Below, piece by piece: positions 1 through 9,963 of a stretch of DNA of 32,405 nucleotides; the first letter of the stretch is position 1, and every line of letters starts with the position of its first letter. The DNA is from a bacterium (GTDB lineage: Bacteria; Planctomycetota; UBA1135; GCA-002686595), in NCBI GenBank assembly GCA_030428395.1, contig JAUIDW010000022.1, positions 1-32,405 of the forward strand, given 5' to 3'. A program made the translations under genes and the position numbers. The notes under the pieces were generated by a model, which was not told where the DNA came from, searched no databases, and worked only from the letters and a program-made list of their open reading frames with translations.

Positions 1-2
1 CC

Positions 3-194
3 CTCGGCCGCGGCCCCGAGCTCGCCGCCAAGCGCGCCGCGCGCGACCCCGGCGACGCCCCGCCGCCCTACGCCGCGGCGTGCCCCGCGCTGGCGCCCCT
101 GCTGGCCCCCGAGGGCGCGCCCGGGGCCTCCGCGCCGGAAGCGTTCGTGCCGCCCTGGGTGTCAAGGTCCGGCGACGGACCGCGCTCCCCGTAG
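3..194 (+). CDS. C-terminal fragment of an unknown protein
   Basis: This is an open frame entering from the left edge and ending at TAG (192-194), giving 63 visible codons. Nearly every third base is G or C, as in the confirmed genes of the window, and the frame reads as an Ala/Pro-rich tail (ending FVPPWVSRSGDGPRSP). That codon pattern is why I treat it as the end of a real gene rather than chance. No domain is recognisable and no function can be given. The start lies outside the window. Confidence 0.5.
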   Translation, partial: LGRGPELAAKRAARDPGDAPPPYAAACPALAPLLAPEGAPGASAPEAFVPPWVSRSGDGPRSP

Positions 195-226
195 CGGCGC
201 GCCGTGTCCCCCGCGGGCTGCGCACC

Positions 227-307
227 GAGACGAACGATCCGCAGTCGTCTGTCGAGACGAACGATCCGCAATCGTTTGTCGAGACGAACGATCCGCAATC
301 GTTTGTC
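227..307. repeat. Three tandem 27-bp palindromic repeat units
   Basis: Units lie at 227-253, 254-280 and 281-307 with no spacer. Units 2 and 3 are identical; unit 1 differs at three positions near its 3' end. Each unit holds an imperfect palindrome: in unit 2, GACGAACGAT (256-265), a 5-nt centre, then ATCGTTTGTC (271-280). As RNA this stem pairs fully if one G-U is allowed. The block is clearly more A+T-rich than its surroundings and lies between a gene end (194) and the nth promoter (361). It could be an array of operators, a REP-like element or a transcribed hairpin array. Confidence 0.85.
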
Positions 308-360
308 CCGGGTGCTCTGCTGACGTCGCGCTCGGCCCTTTCGGGGGCGCCGCGGCGGGG

Positions 361-373
361 TATCCTGCGCGCC
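361..373 (+). promoter_or_regulatory. Probable leaderless promoter of nth
   Basis: TATCCT (361-366) is followed by only 7 nt before the ATG at 374. With transcription starting about 7 nt after a -10 element, the mRNA would begin at or next to the start codon. No Shine-Dalgarno sequence is visible. A -35 element is not convincing; TTTCGG at 339-344 is the nearest candidate. Confidence 0.45.
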
Positions 374-2795
<2,422 letters not shown>

Positions 2796-2799
<4 letters not shown>

Positions 2800-4163
2800 C
2801 CCTGCGCACGATCAACCCCGCCAACGGCGAGACGCTGGAGGAGTACGAGGCCTTCTCGGACGAGCGCCTCGAGGACACGCTCGACCGCGTGGCGCGGGCC
2901 CAGCGCGCCTGGCGGCGGACGAGCTTCGACGACCGCGCGGTACCGCTGGTCCGCGCCGCGGGCGTGCTGCGCGAGCGCTCCGACGACCTGGCGCGCCTGA
3001 TGGCGCTCGAGATGGGCAAGCCGCTAGCGCAGGGCCGCGCCGAGGTCGAGAAGTGCGCCTGGGTCTGCGAGTACTACGCCGAGCACGCCGAGCGCTTCCT
3101 GGCCGACGAGCCGGCCGAGACGGACGCCGCGCGCAGCTACGTCGCGTACCGGCCGCTGGGCGTCGTGCTGGCCGTCATGCCGTGGAACTTCCCGCTGTGG
3201 CAGGTGTTCCGGTTCGCGGCGCCGGCGCTGATGGCGGGCAACGCGGGCGTCCTGAAGCACGCCTCGAACGTCTGCGGCAGCGCCCTGGCGATCGAGGACG
3301 TGTTCCGCGCGGCCGGCGTCCACGCGGACGCCTTCCGCACCCTGCTGATCGGCAGCGACCGCGTCGCCGGCGTCCTGGGGGACCGGCGCGTGGCCGCCGC
3401 GACCCTGACCGGCAGCACGCCGGCGGGCCAGGCCGTCGCGTCGACGGCCGGGCAGCACCTGAAGAAGACCGTGCTGGAGCTCGGCGGCAGCGATCCCTAC
3501 GTCGTGCTGGCCGACGCCGACGTGGAGCTCGCCGCCGCGACGTGCGCGCAGAGCCGGCTGATCAACTCGGGGCAGAGCTGCATCGCCGCCAAGCGCTTCG
3601 TCGTCGTCGACGAGGTGCGGGCGGAGTTCGAGGAGCGCTTCGTCGCCGCCATGGGCGCGGCGCGGATGGGCGACCCGCTGGACGAGGACGTCGACCTCGG
3701 CCCCCAGGCCCGCGCCGACCTGCGCGACGAGCTGCACGACCAGGTCCGCCGCAGCGTCGCGGGCGGCGCGCGCCTGCTGCTGGGCGGCGAGGTGCCCGAC
3801 GGTCCCGGCGCCTTCTACCCGCCGACCGTCCTGACCGACGTCGGCCCCGGCACGCCCGCCTACGAGGACGAGCTCTTCGGCCCCGCCGCCGCGATCGTCC
3901 CGGTCGCCGACGAGGCCGCCGCGATCCGCGCCGCCAACGACTCGCCCTTCGGCCTGGGCGCCGCCGTCTTCACGCGCGACGTCGAGCGCGGCGAGCGCCT
4001 CGCCCGCGACGAGCTCGAGGCCGGCAGCTGCTTCGTCAACGCCTTCGTGAAGTCCGACCCCCGCCTGCCCTTCGGCGGCGTCAAGCAGAGCGGCTTCGGC
4101 CGCGAGCTCGCCCGCCACGGCATCCGCGAGTTCACGAACGCGAAGACGGTGTACGTGGCCTGA
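2796..4163 (+). CDS. NAD(P)-dependent succinate-semialdehyde dehydrogenase family protein
   Basis: A 455-residue aldehyde dehydrogenase. Catalytic residues are visible: Asn131 in PWNFP, Lys154 in the cofactor-binding KHASN segment, general base Glu228 in ELGGSDP, nucleophile Cys262 in GQSCIAAKR, and ELFGPAAAI near the C-terminus. The short N-terminus and the KHASN/GQSCIAAKR signatures are those of the bacterial succinate-semialdehyde dehydrogenase (YneI/Sad) branch. The ATG overlaps the upstream stop (ATGA), with GGAG at 2783-2786. The expected reaction is succinic semialdehyde to succinate, using the product of the preceding decarboxylase. A broader aldehyde range cannot be excluded from sequence. 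Confidence 0.9.
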
Positions 4164-4178
4164 CGGCCGCGGGCGGGA

Positions 4179-4204
4179 CGGGGCGCCCCCGGGCCGGGGC
4201 CCCG
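4179..4204 (+). terminator. Weak candidate hairpin after the nth operon
   Basis: CGGGGC (4179-4184) pairs with GCCCCG (4199-4204) around a very GC-rich 14-nt loop. There is no T-tract. The rest of the 142-bp gap (4164-4305) holds short GC palindromes and the GGGGGA ribosome-binding site of the next gene. GC-rich DNA makes such hairpins by chance. Confidence 0.2.
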
Positions 4205-4305
4205 CCGCGCGGGCTGGCCAGGGCGGTGGCCGGCGGCCGGATCCCCTGCGCCGTATTGCCGGATCTCCGGGGCCGGCGTATGGATCGAGGACGGGGGACG
4301 AACCC

Positions 4306-5967
4306 ATGCGGAAGGCGGATCGAGCGACGTGCGGTGCCGGGGCGCTGGCGCTCGCGTGGCTCACGGCGCTCGGCGCGCCGGCCTCGGCGGACGTCGAGAC
4401 GCTGGTGATGCACCAGAAGCTGCTCGGCTCCGACGCCGCGCCCGATCGCCTGTTCGGGTACTCCGTCGGCCTGTCCGGGGACGTGGCCGTGATCGGCACG
4501 TTCTTCCAGCAGGACGCGGGCACCGCGCACGTGTTCCGACGCGACGGGGCGAGCTGGACGGAGGAGCAGATCCTCACGGCGTCCGACGGCGCGCCGTTCG
4601 ACCTGTTCGGCCGGGCCGTCGCCGTCTCCGGCGACCTCGTGATCGTCGGGGCGCCCCGGGACCAGGACAGCGGCTTCGCCTCGGGGTCGGCGTACGCCTT
4701 CCGCCACGACGGCGCGGCGTGGGTCGAGGAGCAGAAGCTGCTGCCGCTCGACGGGAGCGCCAACGCGTACTTCGGCCTGTCGGTGGCCGTCGAGGGCGAC
4801 GTCGCGCTGATCGGGGCCCCGCTGGACGACGTGGAGCGGACGGACGGCGGCGCCGCGTACGTCTTCCGCCACGACGGCTCCGCGTGGACCCAGGAGCGGA
4901 AGCTCGTGGCCTCGGACATCACGAACTGGGACCGCACGGGCTGGGCGGTGGCGCTGTCCGGGGGCCGCGCGTTCCTGGGGGCGCCGAAGCGCGCGCCGTA
5001 CGCGGTCTACGCGTTCGAGCTCCAGGGATCGAGCTGGGTCGAGACCCAGATCCTCGAGGCGTCTCCGAGCCCGGCGGGCAACGCGTGGTTCGGGTCCGCG
5101 CTCGCGACCCGCGACGAGCTGCTCGTCGTGGGCGCGTACAACGCGATCGAGAACTCGGTCGGGTCCGGCGCGGCCTACGTGTACCGCCACGACGGCTCGG
5201 CCTGGATGGCGGAGCAGACCCTGACGGCCTCGGACGCCATCGCCGGCCACGACTTCGGCTACTCCGTCGGCGTGCTCGACGACGGCCGCGTCCTGGCGGG
5301 CGCGCGAATCGACCTCGACGGGACCGGGAACGCGCGCGGGGCGGTCTACTCCTTCCGGCACGACCCCGTCGCCGGCGCCTGGGTCGAGATCCAGAAGGTC
5401 GTTCCACCCGATCCGGGCGGGCCGGGCGCGAACTTCGGCTTCAGCCTCGCGGCAGACGGCCTCCGCGCGCTGATCGGCGCGCCCGGCGACAGCGAGGGCG
5501 GCGACGTCGCGGGGGCGGCCTACGTGTACGGCCCGGCGCAGCCCCTGACCTTCTGCACGGGGAAGACCAGCTCCCTGGGGTGCGTGCCCTTCGTTTCGAC
5601 CAGCGGGACGCCCAGCGCGACGGCGACCGCTCCGTTCGGGATCCGCGCGGGCGACGTCCTGCCGGGCGAGATCGGCTTCCTGCTGTACGGCTCCAAGGCC
5701 TCCAACCTGAGCTTCCACGGCGGCAAGCTGTGCATCAAGGCGCCGGTCACGCGCCTCCTGCCGCCGCAGAGCGCCAAGGCGACCGGGACGCCGCCGTGCA
5801 GCGGCGTGATCAAGCGCGACTTCAACCAGCGCATCCAGAGCGGCGTCGACCCGCAGCTCACCGCGGGCCGGCGGGTCGTGGCGCAGTGGCGCCTCCGCGA
5901 TCCCGGGGACCCGGCGGGGTTCGGGGACTCGCTGACCGACGCCGTGCGCTTCGAGATCTGCCCCTGA
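4306..5967 (+). CDS. Secreted FG-GAP-type seven-bladed beta-propeller protein with planctomycete C-terminal module
   Basis: A 553-residue exported protein. Residues 1-28 form a signal peptide (hydrophobic ALALAWLTALG, cleavage near APASA). Residues about 37-410 hold seven repeats of roughly 55 residues, each with an FGxSVAVSGDxxxIGAP strand followed by an AYVFRHDGSAWxEEQxLxASD strand, consistent with one closed seven-bladed propeller. Residues about 411-553 form a separate Cys-containing module (FCTGKTSSLGC, GGKLCIKAP, LTDAVRFEICP) that I know from many secreted planctomycete proteins. The role is unknown; a surface or extracellular location is inferred. The ATG at 4306 follows a purine-rich GGGGGAC. 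The gene converges on the glycosyltransferase with 9 bp between stop codons. Confidence 0.85.
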   Translation: MRKADRATCGAGALALAWLTALGAPASADVETLVMHQKLLGSDAAPDRLFGYSVGLSGDVAVIGTFFQQDAGTAHVFRRDGASWTEEQILTASDGAPFDLFGRAVAVSGDLVIVGAPRDQDSGFASGSAYAFRHDGAAWVEEQKLLPLDGSANAYFGLSVAVEGDVALIGAPLDDVERTDGGAAYVFRHDGSAWTQERKLVASDITNWDRTGWAVALSGGRAFLGAPKRAPYAVYAFELQGSSWVETQILEASPSPAGNAWFGSALATRDELLVVGAYNAIENSVGSGAAYVYRHDGSAWMAEQTLTASDAIAGHDFGYSVGVLDDGRVLAGARIDLDGTGNARGAVYSFRHDPVAGAWVEIQKVVPPDPGGPGANFGFSLAADGLRALIGAPGDSEGGDVAGAAYVYGPAQPLTFCTGKTSSLGCVPFVSTSGTPSATATAPFGIRAGDVLPGEIGFLLYGSKASNLSFHGGKLCIKAPVTRLLPPQSAKATGTPPCSGVIKRDFNQRIQSGVDPQLTAGRRVVAQWRLRDPGDPAGFGDSLTDAVRFEICP

Positions 5968-5976
5968 CGGCGCGCG

Positions 5977-7002
5977 TCACGCCGCTGCCGCGTCCGGGCC
6001 GCGGCGGGCCTTGTGGGTCGCGTGGGCCCACAGGAAGCCGAGGCCGCCGTACAGGAAGTACAGCAGGTGCAGGCCGACCGCGCCGAGAGTGAAGAGCGGG
6101 CCCTTGCGGCGCAGGAACAGGCCGTAGAGGCCGCGGTTCAGCCACAGGATCGGCAGCAGCAGCGCGAGCGGGACCGCGGCGACCGTCCACCAGGGCACGT
6201 GGCCCAGGGCGGCCAGGACCGGCAGCCCGACGAGGGCGGCGACGGTGAGGAAGACGAGCGCCACGCACAGCTTCTGGGCCTTCTCGAGGTTCAGGTCGCC
6301 GCCGGTGTCGGGGCGGTCGATCAGGAGGCGCGTCCACGGCACGGCGCGGCACGTGACGTCGACCTTGACCATCTCGAGGAAGCGCCAGCGCTTCAGGTGC
6401 TTCACCTGGATCGCGGGCAGCAGGTGGATGCGCGCGCCGGCGGCCTTCATGCGCATGCCGAGCTCGATGTCCTCGATCATCGGCCGCGGGAAGGCCTCGG
6501 CGTCGAACCCGCCGACGCGCTCGAACAGCTCGCGCCGGATCGCTCCGCAGCCGGCCCACCAGGTGGTCGCCTCGCGCGGGCCGGTGTGGTGCACGTGGTG
6601 GTGCAGCAGGTTGCGGTACTCCGACACGAGGCCCGGGCTCGCCGGCGCGTCGTCGTAGGAGCCGAAGAGCGCCCCGAGGTCGGGCGTGTCGAGGAAGGCC
6701 GCGCGCATGCTCGCCAGGGTCTCGGGGTGCACGACGCAGTCGGAGTCGATGAACACGAGCACCTCGGCGTCGGTCAGCGTCGCGCCGGCGTTGCGCGCGC
6801 CGGCGGGTCCGGCGTTGCGCTCCATGCGGTGGACCTTCGCCCCCGACGCCGCGGCCAGCTCCGGGGCGCGCGCGCCGGTGCTGGCGTCGTCGACCAGGAT
6901 CAGCTCGAAGTCGTCGACCGTCGAGGCGCGCAGGCCCGCCAGGCAGCGCTCGAGGTTCTCGGGCGCGTCGTGGAACGGGACGATGACGGCGAGGGAGGTC
7001 AC
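5977..7002 (-). CDS. Membrane-associated family-2 glycosyltransferase
   Basis: A 341-residue GT-A glycosyltransferase. Seen: an N-terminal Rossmann-like start (MTSLAVIVPFHDAPENLERCL), LVDDAS at about 37-41, the DxD-type metal/nucleotide motif DSD at 86-88, an acceptor-side ED at 177-178 (MIEDIELGMRM), then about three membrane segments (244-267, 270-290, 303-326) and a basic tail. This layout fits transfer of sugar from a nucleotide donor to an acceptor at the inner membrane, as in polysaccharide or glycolipid assembly. The frame is open for another 100 codons upstream, but that part is Arg/Pro-rich and not protein-like, so GTG at 7002 is chosen. No Shine-Dalgarno is evident. It is a single gene, convergent with the propeller gene. 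Confidence 0.85.
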   Translation of the reverse strand: MTSLAVIVPFHDAPENLERCLAGLRASTVDDFELILVDDASTGARAPELAAASGAKVHRMERNAGPAGARNAGATLTDAEVLVFIDSDCVVHPETLASMRAAFLDTPDLGALFGSYDDAPASPGLVSEYRNLLHHHVHHTGPREATTWWAGCGAIRRELFERVGGFDAEAFPRPMIEDIELGMRMKAAGARIHLLPAIQVKHLKRWRFLEMVKVDVTCRAVPWTRLLIDRPDTGGDLNLEKAQKLCVALVFLTVAALVGLPVLAALGHVPWWTVAAVPLALLLPILWLNRGLYGLFLRRKGPLFTLGAVGLHLLYFLYGGLGFLWAHATHKARRGPDAAAA

Positions 7003-7032
7003 GGCGGCGGCGCGCGCGGGCGGCGGCGCGTC

Positions 7033-7038
7033 AGGGTA
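7033..7038 (-). promoter_or_regulatory. Candidate -10 element for the glycosyltransferase gene
   Basis: On the minus strand this reads TACCCT, 30 nt before the GTG at 7002. It matches the TAnnCT hexamer repeated upstream of many genes here. No clear -35 element. Confidence 0.35.
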
Positions 7039-7211
7039 GTCGATCCCCCGCCCGGGATCCTGGAGCGTCCCGGTCCGCGCGCGCGACGCCGGTCCCGCGC
7101 CCGGGCCGCGGGGCCGGCGCGGCCCGGGCGGATTCCGACCGAATCGCCGTGACCCGCGCGGGCCGCCGGGCGCAGGATGGTCGGCCCGCGTTCCCCTCCA
7201 CCCTCGACGCC

Positions 7212-8660
7212 ATGATCGCACTCGCCTCCCTCCTCCTGGCGGCCTCCGCCGGCGCTCCCGGCGCTGCCGCGGCCGAACCGACCCGCTCCTCCGTCCACTC
7301 CGCCGCACCGGTCCATTCCGCCGCGCCTGCCCACTCCGCCGCGCCGGCGAGGACCGCGCGCGCGGCCGGGACCGACTGGCGGGCCGTGCTCGCGCCGCCG
7401 GCGGAGCGGCCGGCGTGGCCCGAGCCGCGCGAGGAGGTGGCGTGGGGGGACGACCTGCGCGCCGCGTTCGCCCGCGCGCGGGAGTCCGGGCGCCCGCTGT
7501 TCGTCACGGTGCGCTGCCTGCCGTGCAAGCAGTGCTCGTGGTTCGACCAGGACGTGCTCGAGGGCGGGCCGCGGCTCGACCCGCTGCTGAGGCGCTTCGA
7601 GACCGTGCGCCTGACCGACGCGGCGCAGATCGACTTGAACGTGTTCCCGACCGACGGCTTCCAGGACTACGACCTGTCGTGGTGGGGCTGGTTCCTGTCG
7701 CCGGAGGGGCGCGTGTACGGGGTGTTCGGCGGCAAGGACCACGTGTCCGACGCCACGCGCATCTCGGTCGAGGCGCTGGCGAACACGCTGACGCGCGTGC
7801 TGGACCACCACGCCGACCCGCGCCGCGCGGACTGGGACGTGGACGGCCCCGCGCCGGACCTCGCGCGGCCGGCCCGCTCTCCGCGCGACCTGCCCGGGTT
7901 CGCCTCGTGGACCGACCGCCACCCCGAGGCGCTGAAGGGGGACACGTGCCTGCACTGCCACCAGGTCGGCGAGATCACGCGCCAGCCGGCGCTCGACGCG
8001 GGCACCTTCGACAAGCGCCGCGACCTGGGGATCTGGCCGCTGCCCGAGAACGTCGGGATCGTGCTCGACCGCGACGACGGCCTCCTGGTCCAGCGCGTCG
8101 TGCCCGGGTCGCCGGCCGAGCGCGCCGGGCTGCGCGCCCTCGACGTGCTCGCGGTCGCGGGCGACCGGCTGCTGTTCGGCCAGGCCGACTTCCGCGGCGC
8201 GCTGCACCGCGGCCCGGCGGGCGACGGCCGCATCGGCGTCTGGTGGGTGCGCAACGGGCGGCCGGTGGAGGGCGTGCTCGAGGTCGCCGAGGGCTGGCGC
8301 GAGACGCCGCTCTCGTGGCGCATGTCCGTCAGCCAGGGCAACATCGGCGGCCGCCCCGGATTCTGGCCGCTGCCGATGAAGGAGGCCGAGCGGCGCCGCT
8401 TCCGCGTGCCCCGCGGCCGGCTGTGCGTGAAGCCGTGGTACGGCCCGCAGCCGCAGGGCTCGGCCTTCGAGGCCGGCCTGACGCCCGACCGCGCGATCGT
8501 CGCGATCGACGGCGAGCGCCCCGACCTCGCGGGACGCGAGCTGCTGACGTGGTTCCGCCTGCGGTACGACCCCGGCGACGTGGTCGAGTACACGGTGGTC
8601 GACCCGGGCGGCAAGGACGAGCGCGTCGTCCGCTTCGCCGCGCTGGCCGGGCCGGAGTAG
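7212..8660 (+). CDS. Exported thioredoxin-like / CxxCH / PDZ multidomain protein
   Basis: A 482-residue protein. Order: signal peptide (MIALASLLLAASAGAPGAAAA), a low-complexity linker with three HSAAP repeats, a thioredoxin-like region with CLPC at 102-105 plus Cys108 (RCLPCKQCSWFDQD), a CLHCH motif at 246-250 that could bind one c-type haem, a PDZ domain (about 278-350, with LLVQRVVPGSPAERAGLRALDVL) and a second PDZ-like region near the C-terminus (SAFEAGLTPDRAIVAIDG). I chose ATG 7212 because it begins the signal peptide; an in-frame ATG-less extension to 7149 lacks sense. It probably acts in the periplasm in redox or electron transfer. Whether haem is really bound is unknown. It stands alone, converging on ahpD. 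Confidence 0.75.
   Translation: MIALASLLLAASAGAPGAAAAEPTRSSVHSAAPVHSAAPAHSAAPARTARAAGTDWRAVLAPPAERPAWPEPREEVAWGDDLRAAFARARESGRPLFVTVRCLPCKQCSWFDQDVLEGGPRLDPLLRRFETVRLTDAAQIDLNVFPTDGFQDYDLSWWGWFLSPEGRVYGVFGGKDHVSDATRISVEALANTLTRVLDHHADPRRADWDVDGPAPDLARPARSPRDLPGFASWTDRHPEALKGDTCLHCHQVGEITRQPALDAGTFDKRRDLGIWPLPENVGIVLDRDDGLLVQRVVPGSPAERAGLRALDVLAVAGDRLLFGQADFRGALHRGPAGDGRIGVWWVRNGRPVEGVLEVAEGWRETPLSWRMSVSQGNIGGRPGFWPLPMKEAERRRFRVPRGRLCVKPWYGPQPQGSAFEAGLTPDRAIVAIDGERPDLAGRELLTWFRLRYDPGDVVEYTVVDPGGKDERVVRFAALAGPE
7293..7346 (+). repeat. Three tandem 18-bp units inside the Trx/PDZ gene
   Basis: Units at 7293-7310, 7311-7328 and 7329-7346 encode VHSAAP, VHSAAP and AHSAAP in the linker just after the signal peptide. 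The units differ by a few bases, mainly synonymous. The unit length keeps frame, so copy-number changes would only alter linker length. Confidence 0.85.
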
Positions 8661-8700
8661 CCCCCCCGGCGAAGCGCGGTCGCGGCGGCCCGAGCGAAGA

Positions 8701-8735
8701 GGGCCCGCCCCCCGCGCGCGGCGGAGGACGGGCCC
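8701..8735. terminator. Candidate bidirectional hairpin between convergent genes
   Basis: GGGCCCG (8701-8707) and CGGGCCC (8729-8735) form a 7-bp stem. The intervening 21 nt are GC-rich and can pair further. It lies in the 113-bp gap between the Trx/PDZ gene and ahpD, the right place for a shared terminator. There is no T-tract on either strand. Confidence 0.35.
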
Positions 8736-8773
8736 CGGAATCTGCCGTTCGGGTCGGGTCGCCCGGCGCGGGC

Positions 8774-9307
8774 TCAGGCGACCGGTTCCAGCGCGGCGGT
8801 CGCGTCCGCGACCGTCGCCACGCCGTGCAGGATCGAGGCGATCCGCACCGCGTCCTGCACCGCGAGCGCGGATACGCCGCCCGCGCGCAGGTTGCGCTCG
8901 TGGGCCGTCATGCACGCGCCGCAGCCGTTCACCGCGGACACGGCCAGGCACCACAGCTCGAAGTCGAGCTTGTCCACGCCCGGCGCGCCGAGGGCCTGCA
9001 TGCGCAGGCGCGCCGGCAGGCGCCCGTACTCGTCGTTCCCGACGAGGTGCGTGAAGCGGTAGTACACGTTGTTCATGCCCATCAGCGCGGCGGCGGTGCG
9101 CGCGGCGTCGCGGGCGGCGTCGTCCAGGTGCTCCTCCGCCGCCGCGGAGACCGCCCGGATCACGCCCGGCTGGCGCGTGGCGAGGGCCGAGGCCAGGGCC
9201 GCGCCCCAGAGCTGCTGCCCGGTCAGCGCGTCGCTGCGCTCGAGCGCGCCCAGGTTGAGGCGCAGGTCCTTGGCCCAGTCGGGGATCGCGGCCTTGAGCT
9301 CGTCCAT
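8774..9307 (-). CDS. ahpD: Alkylhydroperoxidase AhpD
   Basis: A 177-residue all-helical carboxymuconolactone-decarboxylase-fold protein, the same length as mycobacterial AhpD. The catalytic set is complete and in register: Glu117, Cys129 and Cys132 in NGCGACMTAHE, and His136. AhpD reduces the disulfide of AhpC and is itself recharged by lipoyl proteins of 2-oxo-acid dehydrogenases; that is family knowledge. It lies 10 bp downstream of ahpC on the same strand, and its GGGGG ribosome-binding site overlaps the ahpC stop region, so the two are one operon, with oxyR divergent upstream. Confidence 0.93.
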   Translation of the reverse strand: MDELKAAIPDWAKDLRLNLGALERSDALTGQQLWGAALASALATRQPGVIRAVSAAAEEHLDDAARDAARTAAALMGMNNVYYRFTHLVGNDEYGRLPARLRMQALGAPGVDKLDFELWCLAVSAVNGCGACMTAHERNLRAGGVSALAVQDAVRIASILHGVATVADATAALEPVA

Positions 9308-9317
9308 GGCGCGCCCC

Positions 9318-9857
9318 CTAGGCGGTCTGCAGCGTGGCCTCGCCGGCCTGCCAGTTGCACGGGCACAGCTCGCCGGTCTGCAGCGCGTCCAGCACGCGCA
9401 GGACCTCCTCGGGGCTGCGGCCGACGCTCGGGTCGTTCATCGCCGCGTAGCGGATCACGCCCTCGGGGTCGACCACGAAGGTCGCGCGCTGGCAGACCTT
9501 CTCGACGTCGTCGAGGATGCCGAGGCTCTGCGAGAGCTCGCGGGCGATGTCCGACAGCAGCGGGTAGGGCAGGTCGCGCAGGTCCTCGTGGTCCTTGCGC
9601 CAGGCGAGGTGCACGAACTCGTTGTCCGTGCTGACGCCCAGCACCTGGGCGTCGCGGTCCTGGAACTCGCCGTTCAGGCGGCCGAAGCCGGCCAGCTCGG
9701 TCGGGCAGACGAAGGTGAAGTCCTTCGGGTAGAAGAACACGACCTTCCACTTGCCGGCGAAGCTCGACTCGTCGAACTCCTGGAAGGCGGTCGCGGGGTC
9801 GCTCGTCACGACGCCCTTGAGGCGGAAGGGGGGGAAGCGGTCACCGACGCTCAGCAT
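9318..9857 (-). CDS. ahpC: Alkyl hydroperoxide reductase AhpC (2-Cys peroxiredoxin)
   Basis: A 179-residue peroxiredoxin that reduces H2O2, organic peroxides and possibly peroxynitrite in the cytoplasm. Peroxidatic Cys51 is in FTFVCPTE; the C-terminal LCPCNW gives Cys165 and Cys167, the two-cysteine tail typical of the mycobacterial-type AhpC that works with AhpD rather than AhpF. Arg124 in CQRATFVVD is the usual active-site arginine. The ATG at 9857 has the best ribosome-binding site in the window, AAGGAG at 9869-9864 (minus strand), 6 nt upstream. The gene is divergent from oxyR with a 104-bp shared control region, so peroxide induction through OxyR is likely. Confidence 0.95.
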   Translation of the reverse strand: MLSVGDRFPPFRLKGVVTSDPATAFQEFDESSFAGKWKVVFFYPKDFTFVCPTELAGFGRLNGEFQDRDAQVLGVSTDNEFVHLAWRKDHEDLRDLPYPLLSDIARELSQSLGILDDVEKVCQRATFVVDPEGVIRYAAMNDPSVGRSPEEVLRVLDALQTGELCPCNWQAGEATLQTA

Positions 9858-9948
9858 GGTTGTCTCCTTGGGTCGTGGCGTTCTCCGGTACCTGACTCTC
9901 CTCGCCCGCGGGCGCCGGTTCCTCCAATCGGAAGCCCGGCTCAGCGTG

Positions 9949-9963
9949 ATAGGCTGCGCCTAT
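9949..9963. promoter_or_regulatory. Palindrome ATAGGCTGCGCCTAT: candidate OxyR site and oxyR -10 element
   Basis: A 15-bp dyad with 6-bp arms ATAGGC/GCCTAT around TGC. It fits the outer positions of an OxyR half-site (ATAG-N7-CTAT) and the LysR T-N11-A rule (T9950, A9962). It also contains TAGGCT (9950-9955), a -10-like hexamer 6 nt before the ATG at 9962, and overlaps that ATG. OxyR bound here would block its own promoter and lie about 90 bp upstream of ahpC. I found no good second half-site at the expected spacing. Confidence 0.45.

Noticed and set aside
227-307. Short CRISPR array
   Set aside because: The units are directly adjacent with no spacers, only three exist, and there are no cas genes nearby.
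227-307. Part of the nth coding region (frame open from about position 80)
   Set aside because: The frame through the repeats has no Nth similarity; the conserved protein starts after ATG 374, right behind a promoter-like hexamer.
6013-7152. Open frame on the plus strand across the glycosyltransferase
   Set aside because: The minus-strand frame has the full GT2 signature and membrane segments; this one is Arg/Gln/His-rich.
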